A stretch of 64,000 nucleotides of DNA from Schistocerca nitens (taxonomy: Eukaryota; Arthropoda; Insecta; Orthoptera; Acrididae). The notes beneath the pieces were generated by a model, which ran no database searches, had not been told where the DNA came from, and saw only the letters and a list, made by a program, of their open reading frames with translations. How positions within the stretch are numbered: the first letter of the stretch is position 1; every line of letters begins with the position of its first letter. This document shows, piece after piece, positions 1 through 10,955 of the stretch. The stretch is from contig NC_064623.1 of assembly GCF_023898315.1 (NCBI RefSeq), positions 21,969,640 through 22,033,639 on the forward strand, written 5' to 3'. Position numbers and translations under genes: made by a program.

Positions 1-112
1 ATTGCGTGAAAATGTAATCACATGTCAGTTCTAGTATAATATATTTGCCCAATGAATGCCCGTTTATCATCTGCATTTCTTCTTGGTGTAGCAATTTTAA
101 GGGCCAGTAGTG
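1..112 (+). mobile_element. 3' end of a truncated Tc1-like element
   Basis: This stretch is the reverse complement of the left end of the element at 62195-63600, including the shared end that reads GGCCAGTAGTG at 102-112. The transposase would be on the plus strand, to the left of the window. The expected TA duplication after the end has become CA. Related copies lie at 13985-15376, 34124-35467 and 62195-63600, so the family assignment rests on sequence in this window. Confidence 0.85.
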
Positions 113-264
113 CATTTACCTTCAAAACCATAAAGGAAGGAGACTAGTGTTCTGAATTATACCGTATGTGCAGCGGGAGTTGAACTTACGTACATGCTAA
201 AGAGAAATACTTGATGGGAAGCGGAAATTGGAAATTACGTGAATTGTCCTATTGCGATTGCTTT

Positions 265-612
265 AAAAGAAACTTATTTCACTTTTATTATTAAAGTGCC
301 CTTTGTCAAATGAAACTGATTTCACCTTTTATTTTTTAAGTTGTTACAGTTAGTATAGAAGTTATAAGAAGTTCTTCTTTGCAAGTAATTCAATCAGAAA
401 GGTTTTGTGTAATGTATTTTTTTGACTTGTGTATCCTGTTCAAAAGAAACTTATTTTACCTTTATTATTCAAGTGCCCTTGTTAAATGAAATTGATTTTA
501 CCTTTCATTATTGAAGCGCTTACAGTTAGTAGAGAAGTTACAAGGATTTCTTGTTTGCATCTAATCAATTAGAGAGGATTTGTGTAATGTATTTTCTGAC
601 TTGTGAATAAGA
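265..612. repeat. Tandem duplication, about 177 bp, two copies
   Basis: The block beginning AAAAGAAACTTATTT at 265 recurs at 442. The two copies stay recognisably similar to the shared end GTAATGTATTTT...GACTTGTG. No coding potential is seen. The rest of 113-944 holds nothing I recognise. Confidence 0.75.
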
Positions 613-949
613 TACACTTGTACAAAATTTTTGTGTAAGTACTGTGCCCTTTGGGTTAAACTGTTGATCAGTAATATCTTGCAAGCCCTCTGTACTTATT
701 GTTTCACTTGTCACCGGTTTGCACGTAAACACTACGTTGCAGCATGCTTAAAAGTGATGCCCCCGGATTGTTAGTGTGAAACTATCAACGCTTTGAAAAT
801 AAAACATTCTTCATCTTTGCGCTTCACGTCCACATATTTGCAGCCCTCTGACGCTAGAGGGCTCACAACTGTAGGGTGTAAGACGGCGGTGTGTGACGTA
901 ACTTAATCAGTGCGTGAGAAACAGAGTGCTCTAATCGTGTTTCGAATCC

Positions 950-2190
950 TAAGAGATCGTCCAGACACAGGGCACCCTCTCCTGACAGACCACACATGAA
1001 CGCTGAAGCGATCCAGCGCCTCGAGTTCGCTCTCGTCGATCATCCTCCATACAGTCCGCACTTTGCGCCGTTCTACAAGGCGTGGTTTTTAAGTAAGTAC
1101 CGTTCTGAAATTAAAAAAAAGACGTGCTAAGATATCTCAATAATTATATTTCTACATGAAAGCCTGTACCTTAATCCACTTTTCTACACAATTTTCGTCA
1201 ATATTGAGGGACTTCTCATAACGTTGTACCAGTTTTTGAATACCCTCCTCATAGAAGTCTGCCGCCTGACTTGTTAACCACTGCATCACCACTGTTTTGA
1301 TTTCGTCATCGTCTTGAAGACGCTGACCGTCGAGGTCAAGTCCAGGAACAGGTGGTAGCCACTGGGCGCAAGATCGGGGCTGTACGGAGGATGATCTAGA
1401 GTTTCCCATAGAAAAGATGTGATGAGATCTTTGGTCTGATTCGCCACGAGCGGACGGGCATTGTCTCGCATCAAAACGATGCCCTTGCTCAACTTCCGTG
1501 GACTGTTGCTTTGATTCTGGTGTGACGTAGGCCACCCACGTTCCATCGCCCGTAACAATTTAGCTTAAGAAATCATCACCGTCGTTGTGGTACCGCTCAA
1601 GGAAAGTCAATGCACTGTCTAAATCTTTGGTTTTGTGCACATCCTTCAACATTTTTGGTACGCAACGTGCGTACAATTTTCGGCAATTCAAGTGCTCTAA
1701 AGCGCCTGTTTTCTCTCACCTTATAGTCCACTTCCTGCACTAAACTTTCATTAACGACCGCAGGACGCCCACTCCGTTCTTCATCATGCACATTTGTGCC
1801 GCCATCTTTAAATGCTATCACCCACTTTCTTACCATTCCATCACTCATAATGTTTTCTCCGTAAACTGCACAGATCTCACGATGAATATAGATCGCTTTT
1901 AGGCCTTTAGCACTAAGAAATCTTATAACAGCCCGTACTTCACAGTCGGCGGGACTCACGATTATCGGAGGCATCTTAAACACTCAGCACACAACGTAAA
2001 CAAGGAAGAATAAGACTGTAATGGCGTCAGTGCGTAGATCAAGGTACAGGCTTTGACGTAAAAATAAAATTATTGAGATATCTTAGCACGTCTTTTTTTT
2101 TAATTTCAAAACGGTACTTACTTAAAAAACACGCCTCGTATATTCATCTATTTCAAAAAGTTGAAGAACACTTTCGCGACGGTAACACCA
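950..2190 (+). pseudogene. Old mariner transposase relic split by a younger mariner
   Basis: In frame from 981 the left piece encodes the region from the second catalytic Asp toward the HPPYSP motif and stops at 1075. The right piece resumes at 2141 with the HLF-type motif that normally follows it. Removing 1076-2138 plus one TA joins the two in one frame. The Asp of the usual SPDLAP motif is His, and the third catalytic Asp is replaced, so this copy was inactive. It may run further left, but I cannot trace it. Confidence 0.7.
1076..2138 (-). mobile_element. mariner element with broken transposase
   Basis: The near-perfect inverted ends begin (C/G)(A/G)AGGCGTG and extend about 95 bp (1076-1173 and 2040-2138). 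A TA target duplication lies at 1074-1075 and 2139-2140. The transposase reads from 1983 leftward: an N-terminal helix-turn-helix part (1983-1597), then the RDNARP motif, PPYSPDLAPS and the C-terminus in two other frames, so there are frameshifts. At 1063 bp it is shorter than usual for mariner (about 1.3 kb), implying an internal deletion. The third catalytic residue reads SGYHLF instead of SDYHLF. It is non-autonomous. Confidence 0.9.
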
Positions 2191-2238
2191 AACTGTTCTC
2201 TCGTGGAGAGAAATGTGGTCGTTCCCAAGGCGAGTACG

Positions 2239-2566
2239 TAAAAAAGAAAAAAGCACTCCGTCTTCAGGCCACGAGTGGCCTACCGGGACCATCCGACCGC
2301 CATGTCATCCTCAGTGAAAGGTGCGGATAGGAGGGACGTGGGGTCAGCACACTGCTCTCCCTGTCGTTATGATAGTATTCTTGACCGAAGCCGCTACTAT
2401 TCGGTCGAGTAGCTCCTCAGTTGGCATTACGAGGCTGAGTGAACCCCGAAAAATGGCAACAGCGCATGGCAGCCTGGATGGTCACCCATCTAAGGGCCGA
2501 CCACGCCCGACAGCGCTTAACTTCGGGGATCTCACGGGAACCGGTGTATCCACGGCGGCAAGGCCA
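2239..2566 (-). repeat. 5S rRNA-derived SINE (SINE3-like)
   Basis: Read on the minus strand the first 120 bases resemble 5S rRNA: CCGAAGTTAAGC, then GTCGGGCGTGGTC, then GATGGGTGACC. These are the internal control region (box A and box C) that RNA polymerase III uses on 5S genes. A non-5S body follows, ending in a T-rich tail. The flanking duplications TTCCCAAGGCGAGTACG (2222-2238) and 2567-2583 match at 16 of 17 positions, so the copy arose by retroposition. Confidence 0.88.
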
Positions 2567-2829
2567 TTCCCAAGGCAAGTACGCAGAGAAATAAATATAC
2601 GGACACGAAGAATAAAGATGTAGAATGTTACTAAATTTTCTTTTATTCAAAAATCTATAAGAATTTTCACATAAAAAATTCGGAGACACTATTTTTCAGC
2701 ACATCCCAGCATTTTGTGGGACAGAATTGTTAAAGCTAAACCCAACTTGTCCTTTCACAAATTTTAATGTTTTCCTTTTACGGGTGCCCAGGTCATAAGA
2801 GATGACTGAGAGTGAGCTACTCCAGCGTA

Positions 2830-3030
2830 GCCGGCCAGAGTGGCCGAGAGGTTCTAGGCGCTACAGTCTGGAACCGCGCGACCGCTACGGTCGCAGGTTC
2901 GAATCCTGCCTTGGGCGTGGATGTGTGTGATGTCCTTAGGTTAGTTAGGTTTAAGTAGTCCTAAGTTCTAGGGGACTGATGACCAGAGCAATTAAGTCCC
3001 ATAGTGCTCAGATCCATCTGAACCGTCATC
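2830..3030 (+). repeat. tRNA-derived SINE, family A
   Basis: It has a box A-like GGCCGAGAGGTTCTAGG and a box B GGTTCGAATCC, followed by a body rich in TTAGGTTAGTTAGG. A perfect 10-bp target duplication CTCCAGCGTA lies at 2820-2829 and 3031-3040. Other copies of this family are at 45631, 49193, 56441, 57941, 58481 and 60361. Confidence 0.92.
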
Positions 3031-3104
3031 CTCCAGCGTAAATTAAGGGTGGTATGCGGTTCTGCTGACACATTTTCGAAAACTGACTGGTCTCTGTTGA
3101 AATA

Positions 3105-4418
3105 CAGGGTGTCCGAAAAATCTTTCCCTGATTACATAAATTCAGGCTAGAAGTAAGAAACAAATACGAAACTTGTGACGAATTGTTTACAACTATCAAA
3201 GTTTTTTTTTTCTGTTTTAGGATCGCAGCACGTAGGTAGTAGATGAGGGGAAGTGCCCAAGAAGCCATGTTAACCAATCAGGAGAAGGCACAATGTGTCC
3301 TGTGGTACCATGAGACACGATCACCAATCACAGTGCAGAGACACTTCCAGAAAATTTGTGGAAGGAATCCACCTGATGTCAAGAGCATTAAAGCCTGGTA
3401 TGAGAGGTTCAAGAACACAGGTTCGGTTGCTGACCTGGTCGACCAAGAACCTCAGCAGACAGGGTCGAAGCTGTAAGGCAGTCTTTTCTACGAAGTCCGA
3501 AGTCCGAAGAAATCGGTGCGCAGGGCCTCACGTGAATTACGGATGCCAGAAAGATCTCTCCGTGACATTTTACACAAACGTTTATTGTTTCGTGCATACA
3601 AAGTGCAAATCGTTCAGGCCTTGTTGCCCAACGACAGTACACGTCGATATGACTTTGCGGTCGAAATGCTATCACGTATTGAGGACGATGATGGTTATCT
3701 CAGACGAATTGCCTTTTCCGACGAAGCGACCTTTTTTGTCAGTGGAGTAGTGAATCGACATAATGTGCGCATTTGAGGTTCACAACCCCCTGGCGAGGGC
3801 ATGGAGTGCACCAGAGGCAGTCCAAAGGTGAATGTTTGGTGCGCGCTATTGCACGATCGAATTATCGGGCCATTCTTCTTCGCTGAGGCTACCATCACAT
3901 CTGCAGTGTATCTGGACATGTTGCAACTGAATGCTGTTCCTCAGCTGCTTCAGTATCACCCCGATGTCTTGTTTCAGGAAGACGGTGCACCGCCTCATTG
4001 GGGTTTGGATGTCCGTGCCTATCTCGATATGACCTTTCCTGGGCGATGAATTGATCCTGATGGGCCAACGGTTTGGCCTCCGCGCTCTCCTAACATAACC
4101 CCATTAGACTTCATTTTATAGGGTTATGTCAAGGACGAGGTCTATCGAACACGTGTACCAGATCTTGAAACCCTGCGGCAATGCATAACCACAGTCGTTG
4201 AATCGATCCCTCCAGTGATGTTGGCTAATGTGTGGACGGAGATTGAATATCGCCTAGATGTGCTACGTGCTACCAAGGGCGCTCATGTGGAAGTTTACTG
4301 ATGTGTGAAAAAACTTTGATAGTTTATAAACAATTAGACACCAGTTTCGTATTTGTATCTTACTTCTAGCCTGAGTTATCAATTTATGTAATCAGGGAAG
4401 GACTTTTCGGACACCCTG
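3105..4418 (+). mobile_element. DD41D Tc1/mariner-superfamily element
   Basis: The inverted ends begin CAGGGTGTCCGAAAA and pair over about 100 bp with one indel. TA duplications lie at 3103-3104 and 4419-4420. The element is 1314 bp and contains one broken transposase gene. Spacing of the catalytic residues (see the transposase entry) places it with the DD41D elements known from insects. Confidence 0.9.
3243..4301 (+). pseudogene. DD41D transposase, broken
   Basis: An N-terminal helix-turn-helix segment (3243-3476) is followed by a frameshift. A single frame then runs from 3516 to the natural stop at 4301, interrupted by TGA at 3774, TGA at 4047 and TAG at 4119. The triad is visible: FSDEATFF, FQEDGAPPHW and TPLDFI, with 41 residues between the second and third Asp. 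All three in-frame stops fall where relatives have Trp. No functional product is expected. Confidence 0.85.
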
Positions 4419-4859
4419 TACGACAATGCCTGTGCTCCGAAGAATGTGACAGGACAAGAACATGCCCTAGTACATGAGGATCATTATCACCATATTGTGG
4501 ATTTTGGAAAGCGCTGTTTAGAAATGACTTATTATGAGATTGTGTCTTCTCAGTAATTTGCTTGTTGGCAGCCGTGATTCTGAGATTAATAAGAGCAATA
4601 TTAGGTAGAATTGTGAGGGCCTTCAGGGGCTCCACATTCGTTTGCTGGGTATGGGTTGGCGATCCCGGGTTTTCTGAGCTGGGGACCGGTAAGCGCCGGC
4701 AGTCCCCTGTCACCGTAGGCTCCGGGGAATGCTTCAGCGACCACCGTGGCAGTGGAGTGGTTGAACGTTGTGCGTCACAGGGAATGGGGATCTTGGTTTA
4801 ATTTCCCCGGATCGCGAGGATGGTACAAGCCTCCATAAAAAAGCCTATATCTCGAGGTG

Positions 4860-5773
4860 TGCTGCATGCTGGTGAGATGCATGGCTGTTGAGGTGTGACA
4901 GTCTGTGGCGATTTACAGGACATCACCAGGGGGAGCTTTATTGGTCAGAATGGGGCTCTGCCCCTTGGACATCAAAATTAGAGAGCAGGCTGCGTGGTTC
5001 TGGGTCAAGAAAGGAAATGTTACGAAGATAGAGGAAATTTTAGGCACTGGGGCAAGGGACAAGGGTGAGATTCGGCAAAGGGTTGAACAACTGTGGCAAG
5101 AACTATGGGAGACGGTTGAAACAGGACGTAGGACATATGAACTTATTCCCAACATTAGGAAACGATTAAAAATGAAATACTTTGAACCCACCAGAGGGCT
5201 GATCCATTTTCTCACTGCAGATGGGCCATACCCGACGTACTTATGTCGGTTCGGGAAAAGGGCCACACCCGCGTGTGAATGTGCTGAGCTGGAGGGTACT
5301 CCCGATCATGGGATTTACGAGTGTCCCCTTTTGCTTCCACACTAGGTGACCAACTACCTGACCATGACGCATACTACCTCATAAGACAACAAGACACTTT
5401 TCAAACTCTTAACAAACTAGTAGACGAGGTATCACGAAAAGTGTTAAAGGAATACCTGAGACAAAAAAAATTAACATAAATTAAAGTAAAACTGAAGATA
5501 TTCTAACACCAAACACGCGCCCTACTCCTATACCGCCTGCGAGTGGAAAGGCCGACCTTAGTAGTCTGGAATCCGCCACGTGCGGGACTAGGGGGAGTGG
5601 GGAATAATATCACGGAGTAGACGAAGCACCGGAATTGACTTAGGTTAGAACTAGTTAGTAGGAATTAGATTAGGAAATTAGTATTAGGAACCTGCAGCGA
5701 ATAACATCTTGGCCCGCCCAGTGTCAGGGGCATGCCCATCGGGATAAGCTCGATGGGGCATCAATAAAATAGG

Positions 5774-5774
<1 letters not shown>
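4860..5774 (+). pseudogene. R1-like LINE, 3' end of ORF2 and 3' UTR
   Basis: The reading frame 4905-5345 contains the post-reverse-transcriptase region: YRTS, then CPLDIKIREQA, then a Cys/His cluster (CECAELEGTPDHGIYECP) typical of R1/I-group LINEs. A frameshift near 5343 moves the frame; it continues to a stop at 5479. The remainder is 3' UTR with CAATAAAATAGG just before an AT repeat. The 5' part of the LINE, including the reverse transcriptase core, is absent. Clade assignment is moderate. Confidence 0.7.

Positions 5775-5845
<71 letters not shown>
5775..5845. repeat. (TA)n microsatellite
   Basis: About 70 bp of pure AT/TA alternation directly follows the LINE 3' UTR, so it may be an expanded LINE tail. 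The next element used a TA inside it as its target, and the array resumes briefly at 7878-7887. Confidence 0.95.
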
Positions 5846-5848
<3 letters not shown>

Positions 5849-7877
5849 GGTGAGTCACCTAACGTTACTGCTGGATATATTTCGTAAACCACATCAAATA
5901 CTGACGAACCGATTCCACAGACCGAACGTGAGGAGAGGGGCTAGTGTAATTGTTTAATTCAAACCATACAAAAATGCACGGAAGTGTGTTTTTCAACAAA
6001 AACCTACGTTTCTTTAAATGGAACCACGTTAGTTTTGTTAGTACATCTCAACATGTAAACAAATACGTAATCAGTGCCGTTTGTTGCATTGTAAAATGTT
6101 AATTACATCCGGAGATATTGTAACCTAAAGTTGACGCTTGAAACCTCCGACGTTCAGTTGCGTGTTGTAACAAACACGGGCCACGGTCGGCGAGCAGCAT
6201 CTGCAGGGACATGTTTACGATGACGACCGTGTTTACGAGTGTGGCTGTAGTGCACTGTTGTGGTTTGGTCTAGTTGTCGCAGTGTCCGCATGTAGCGCTT
6301 GCTGCTATTGTTATTCTGCATTCGTCTCCGCACGCAGACCAACTGTAGTACACCGTGTTACCAGACGTCTGTGATAGTGTAGTGTTGTAGGAACTGTGAC
6401 CATGGTGTATTCGAACTCTGAAAAGGAGGAGATGATACTCATCTATGGCGAGTGTCGACGAAATGCAGCTGAAGCCTGCAGGGTGTATGCAGAACGGTAC
6501 CCGGACAGAGAGCATCCAACGTGCCGCACATTGCAAAACATCTACCGCCAACTGTATGCAACAGGTATGGTCGTAGCACGCAAACGGGTCCGTAACAGGC
6601 CCGTCACAGGAGAAGCGTGTGCAGCTGGTGTGTTAGCTGCTGTTGCCATGAACCCACACATGAGTACACGGGACACTGCGAGAACCGGTGGACTGAGTCA
6701 AAGTAGTGTCATGCGCATACTCCATCGTCACCGCTTTCACCCGTTTCATGTGTCGCTAGATCAGCAATTACATGGTGATGACTTTAATCATCGAGTGCAA
6801 TGGTGTCAATGGGCATTAACAGACAATGCGGTGCAGTTCTACCTGTTTACCGATGAAGCGGGTTTCACAAACCACGGGGCAGTGAATCTACGGAACATGC
6901 ATTACTGGTCCGTGGACAATCCTCGCTGGCTCAGACAGGTAGAGCGACAGCGACCGTGGACTGTAAATGTATGGTGCGGAATCATTGGCGACCACCTCAT
7001 TGGTCCTCACTTCATTGCAGGGGCCCAAACAGCTGCACCATACATCGCGTTTCCACAGAATGATCTGCCAACGTTGCTCGAAAATGTCCCACTGGAAACG
7101 CGTCGACGTATGTGGTATCAGCATGATGGTGCACCTGCACATTCCGCAATTAACACTAGGCTGACCCTTGACAGGATGTTCGACGGGCGTTTCATAGGAC
7201 GTGGAGGACGCATAAATTGGCCAGCCCGTTCTCCTGATCTTACACCTCTGGACGTCTTTCTGGGGGGTACGTTGAAGGAGATTGCAATTGTGTGCAGCAA
7301 ATGATGGCCACCACATTGAACATCTATTGGCCTGACATCTGTGGACACACTCTATTCCACTCCATAATTGAAAACGGAAACCACGTGTGTACGTGTACCT
7401 CACCCCTCATGGCAATGTACATGTGCGTCAGTGAAAAAAACCAATAAAAAGGTGTTAGCATGTGGACGTAATGTGCTGTTCCAGTCTCTTCTGTACCTAA
7501 GGTCCATGACCGTTCCCTTTGGATCCCTACGTAATCCGGTGCTCTCCGATACACACGATCAAACAGCGGGGGTGTGGTACTCAAGCGTCAACTTTAGGTT
7601 ACAATATCTCCGGATGTAATTAACATTTTACAATGCAACAAACGGCACTGATTACGTATTTGTTTATATGTTCAGATGTGCTAGCAAAACCAACGGGGTT
7701 CCATTTTAAAAAAACGTAGGTTTGTGTTAAAAAACACACTTCCGTGCATTTTTTTATGGTTTGTATTAACCAATTACACTAGCCCCTCTCCTCACGTTCG
7801 GTTTGTGGAATCGATTCGTCAGTATTTGATGTGGTTTACGAAATATATCCAGCGGTAATGTTAGGTGGCTCACCCTG
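5846..7877 (+). mobile_element. DD41D element with long inverted repeats
   Basis: The ends CAGGGTGAGTCAC...GTGGCTCACCCTG lie between TA duplications (5844-5845, 7878-7879). The terminal inverted repeats are unusually long, pairing from 5846-6141 with 7581-7877 (about 296 bp) with few mismatches. One transposase gene lies between them. It belongs to the same catalytic class as the element at 3105-4418 but has unrelated termini. Confidence 0.92.
6402..7304 (+). CDS. DD41D transposase, C-terminally damaged
   Basis: I chose the ATG at 6402 because the GTG upstream is not a eukaryotic start. An N-terminal DNA-binding region (about residues 1-110; YSNSEKEEM, then LQNIYRQL) precedes the catalytic domain. 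FTDEAGF, QHDGAPAH and TPLDVF give three Asp residues, with 41 between the last two. After GTLKE the frame is lost. The last conserved residues (GHHIEHL-like) reappear in another frame about 10 codons later, showing a deletion of roughly 40 codons. No other stops interrupt the 300 residues, so the copy is fairly young but probably inactive. Confidence 0.85.
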   Translation: MVYSNSEKEEMILIYGECRRNAAEACRVYAERYPDREHPTCRTLQNIYRQLYATGMVVARKRVRNRPVTGEACAAGVLAAVAMNPHMSTRDTARTGGLSQSSVMRILHRHRFHPFHVSLDQQLHGDDFNHRVQWCQWALTDNAVQFYLFTDEAGFTNHGAVNLRNMHYWSVDNPRWLRQVERQRPWTVNVWCGIIGDHLIGPHFIAGAQTAAPYIAFPQNDLPTLLENVPLETRRRMWYQHDGAPAHSAINTRLTLDRMFDGRFIGRGGRINWPARSPDLTPLDVFLGGTLKEIAIVCSK

Positions 7878-7887
7878 TATATATATA

Positions 7888-7960
7888 CCTCGTTCAAACT
7901 CAGTGAGGTGTTGATAACGGTACCTTTGTCACCCTAAAGGCAGGATTCACTAACGTCATC

Positions 7961-7968
<8 letters not shown>
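7888..7968 (-). mobile_element. Tc1-like 5' fragment, second copy
   Basis: This 80-bp stretch (CCTCGTTCAAACTCAG... on the plus strand) closely matches 8692-8768. On the minus strand it encodes the LTEFER start typical of Tc1 transposases. It lies between two AT arrays, with no further coding sequence attached. Confidence 0.65.

Positions 7969-8027
<59 letters not shown>
7963..8027. repeat. (TA)n microsatellite
   Basis: About 62 bp of alternating TA. It follows the Tc1-like fragment just as the array at 5775 follows the LINE. Confidence 0.95.
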
Positions 8028-8029
<2 letters not shown>

Positions 8030-8229
8030 CACAACTGTGACGCTGCAGGCAGTAGAGTTAGTTAAGATCTCAGAAACTAAATACCAATACTTGTAAGAAT
8101 TAGCTGCCCATTGTAATTAGAGTATATCTGTAGCTCACAATCAACTAAATTGTAATTAGCTGCAACTAATATCTGACAAACTTAGAAATTAGGACCCACT
8201 AATCATATAAGGAAGTGAGTAATGCTGTA

Positions 8230-8770
8230 TAGTTATCTTTGATGATTAACAGTCGTTAACGGGCGACCTCCAGGGAGCCTGCCGCGTTTCATTTGTATAA
8301 GACTTGCACAGGAAAGTGGGGCTGTGTCTGAGTTGAGACCACTTAAGCCGCAAATGACGGTATTTTTGGGGTCAGTGGAATGTAGGATACGGAGCGCCTG
8401 GCTGTGAGCTGCCCTTGCAGTAACTAATCTGTAAGTGTTGGTTGTGTCTCTGTCATGACAAGGGCTGCTGAGATTGTCGCCCCACATGCAGTACGTTGCG
8501 CCAGAGCCATACACCGAACACGACGGTCTTCCCTCTCGGTAGTGCCACGTCACCATCTCGAGTCCGGTCCTCTTGCAACCGTACATTCTCGTAATCACAG
8601 CTGCCAGCAGCCATGTACAGTGGCTACGTTCCTGCCAAGTCTTTCTGCAAAATCCTGAAGGAACATCCACCTTCTCATATCCCTAATAAACAACCTCGTT
8701 CAAACTCAGTGGGGTGTTGATAACAGGCCTTAGTCACCCTAAAGGCAGGCTTCACTAACGTCAAGTCACC
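8230..8770 (-). pseudogene. Tc1-like transposase relic, N-terminal half
   Basis: The minus strand begins with a TEFERG motif near 8715, then passes through RNVATVHGCW, an arginine-rich linker and a RLLQGQLTARR-like motif. These correspond to the two helix-turn-helix units of Tc1 transposases, spread over several frames. The catalytic domain is absent. Both this relic and 7888-7968 are on the minus strand. Confidence 0.7.
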
Positions 8771-9061
8771 ATGACGTGTCTCAGATGTAACTAACGCTTC
8801 TAGCATCATAAAAGAAAAAAAATAAGTTAAATATATTTCAATTTTTTTCAATTTTAGTCTGATAATTATGTATATATTGTGTTTCATACTAGAATGTCGC
8901 GTTCCCAGTTTGGCACAGCTTTGCCACAGGAAACACGAAAGCTGTCGAAGACGTCCGTCATCTGGTCGGCTCCTGATCGTTGTCAGAAGGAGGCTAGTTT
9001 TCGATTAGCGAAGGCTTCTATTATTCGGAAAAGGACAACCCGGATTTACTTACGTAATCAG

Positions 9062-9592
9062 CGTGGTGTCACCGCCAGACACCACACTTGCTAGGTGGTA
9101 GCCTTTAAATCGGCCGCGGTCCGTTAGTATACGTCGGACCCGCGTGTCGCCACTATCAGTGATTGCAGACCGAGCGCCGCCACACGGCAGGTCTAGTCTA
9201 GAGAGACTCCCCAGCACTCGCCCCAGTTGTACAGCCGACTTTGCTAGCGATGGTTCACTGTTTACATCCGCTCTCATTTGCAGAGACGACAGTTTAGCAT
9301 AGCCTTCAGCTACGTCATTTGCTACGACCTAGCAAGGCGCCATATTCAGTTACTATAATCTGAACAGATAATATTGCGAATCATGTACCGTCAAGAGCGA
9401 CGTTCATCATTAATGGATTAAGGTTAAGTATCAAACTAATTACGTCCGCTTTCTGAATTCTCATTCCTTGCCATGTTCCAGACTTCACGTCAGTATAGTT
9501 CTGCCCTCCTCACGCCCGCCTGCGTGAGTTAAATCGGCGTGCATTTCGGCCTCCTCTAGTAACACGGTGTTGGCTCTCCTGCCAACCCAACA
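9062..9592 (+). mobile_element. Solo LTR
   Basis: This 531-bp block ends in ...CCAACCCAACA and starts CGTGGTGTCACC (a TG start mutated to CG). It is flanked by a perfect 5-bp duplication ATCAG at 9057-9061 and 9593-9597. It contains no coding sequence. Short inverted ends and a 5-bp duplication fit an LTR left after recombination. Orientation is taken from the order in which such LTRs usually read and is not certain. Confidence 0.8.
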
Positions 9593-9597
9593 ATCAG

Positions 9598-10743
9598 TAT
9601 GAATTTTATAATTACCTAAGGGACCTTTAACAATGAACAATAAAAAAAAATGCATTTGCAAATGATATCATTAATAAATGGGGCAGCTATGAGTTGTATA
9701 GAAGACAAGGAGCGGCCTTCTGTCTACGACCAGGATGCCGCAGTATTCTCTGCTGTAGTAAAGGCTGTTTGACATTTATAAAAATAACATGATGTGGAGG
9801 TAGAAAAAAAATAAAGGAAAAGAATAGAATAAGAAATCTGGTAAACACTAAATATATTCAAATAATCCTCACAAGCAATTAGGGCTTATTTATAAACAGT
9901 GTAACTTACATAAGTAATTTTCTAACTGTATGGTGCGATCAGATTTCAGCCCGTCCTGCGTTAGCTTCTTGGTTCTCGTTTTTTGTCCCAAATTACAGTC
10001 ATTACTTTTGTCCTTCCTTCGAGACAATTCTTGCACCAATCAACACCTTCATAACAATAACTTGCCGGTTTACAGTATCGAACATAAATTACTCGAATTT
10101 TATTAATTAATAATGTTGTCTGCACGCTGGCAAGACCACTCACTTTTATGGCTTAAAGACGACCTTCTTTACGCTTTCACATTACAAGCAAAAGTACGAT
10201 AAAATCTGAAGATTTACAAAGGTTTTTACTGTCATCTTTTATTTAGATCAAAGCGGAACGTTCAGTTCAGCTTCTGTTAAAATGTTTCTTTGACAGCGCA
10301 AACGATGTATTAGCGTCCGCGCTAGATGCGCATCTTTACAGTTACGTAAATTATATAAAACGTCTTTCAAAGAATAGGTCTCACCTCATAAGTTGATAAT
10401 TTAATATACAGATAGGTGAATGCCTTTCCAAGGGTGCTCACAGCTTCCACACGACGGAAATCCCAATAATATTACTCGCTGACGACAGTGTGTACCTAAA
10501 GTAAACTGATGTGCATCCTCAAAATGGCGCTAGTGGGACCACTCTTATGCGACTGGCGCGGAATTTGGATAGACATGGTTTTTCAGATGTACAAACACGT
10601 CTACTATCTTTCGTGTACAACGCACCGCTCTTCTGGCTTTTGCGTTTATTCCGTCACTGTACTTGCATGACATCTACACAATACAGATGCATATAAAAAT
10701 GTGGTATGACCATAGCGCGGAAGTACATTCAGCAGGCTAGATT
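9598..10743. other. No gene recognised
   Basis: AT-rich sequence with no supported coding region. A minus-strand reading frame at 10143-9961 is cysteine-rich (YCKPASYCYEGVDWCKNC) and ends naturally, but it is AT-rich, unlike the host exons, and lacks a convincing splice site. Confidence 0.4.
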
Positions 10744-10753
10744 ACACTCTGCT

Positions 10754-10945
10754 GACCGCGCGGAGTGGCCGCGCGGTTTGAGGCGCCATGTCACGGACTG
10801 CGCGACCCCTCCCGCCGGAGGTTCGAGTCCTCCCTCGGGCATGGGTGTGTGTGTTGTTCTTAGCGTAAGTTAGTTTAAGTAGTGTGTAAGTCTAGTGACC
10901 GATGACGTCAGTGGTTTGGTCCCTTAGGAATTCACATAGATTTGA
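10754..10945 (+). repeat. tRNA-derived SINE, family B
   Basis: It has a different tRNA-like head from family A (GGCCGCGCGGTTTGAGG, then GGTTCGAGTCC) joined to a related but diverged body. A perfect 10-bp duplication ACACTCTGCT lies at 10744-10753 and 10946-10955. A 5'-truncated relative is at 54507-54634. Confidence 0.9.
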
Positions 10946-10955
10946 ACACTCTGCT

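Noticed and set aside
9961..10143. Cys-rich minus-strand frame as a third exon of the host gene
   Set aside because: It ends in a natural stop and has clustered Cys, but it is AT-rich, unlike exons 1 and 2. The only acceptor giving the needed phase has no pyrimidine tract.
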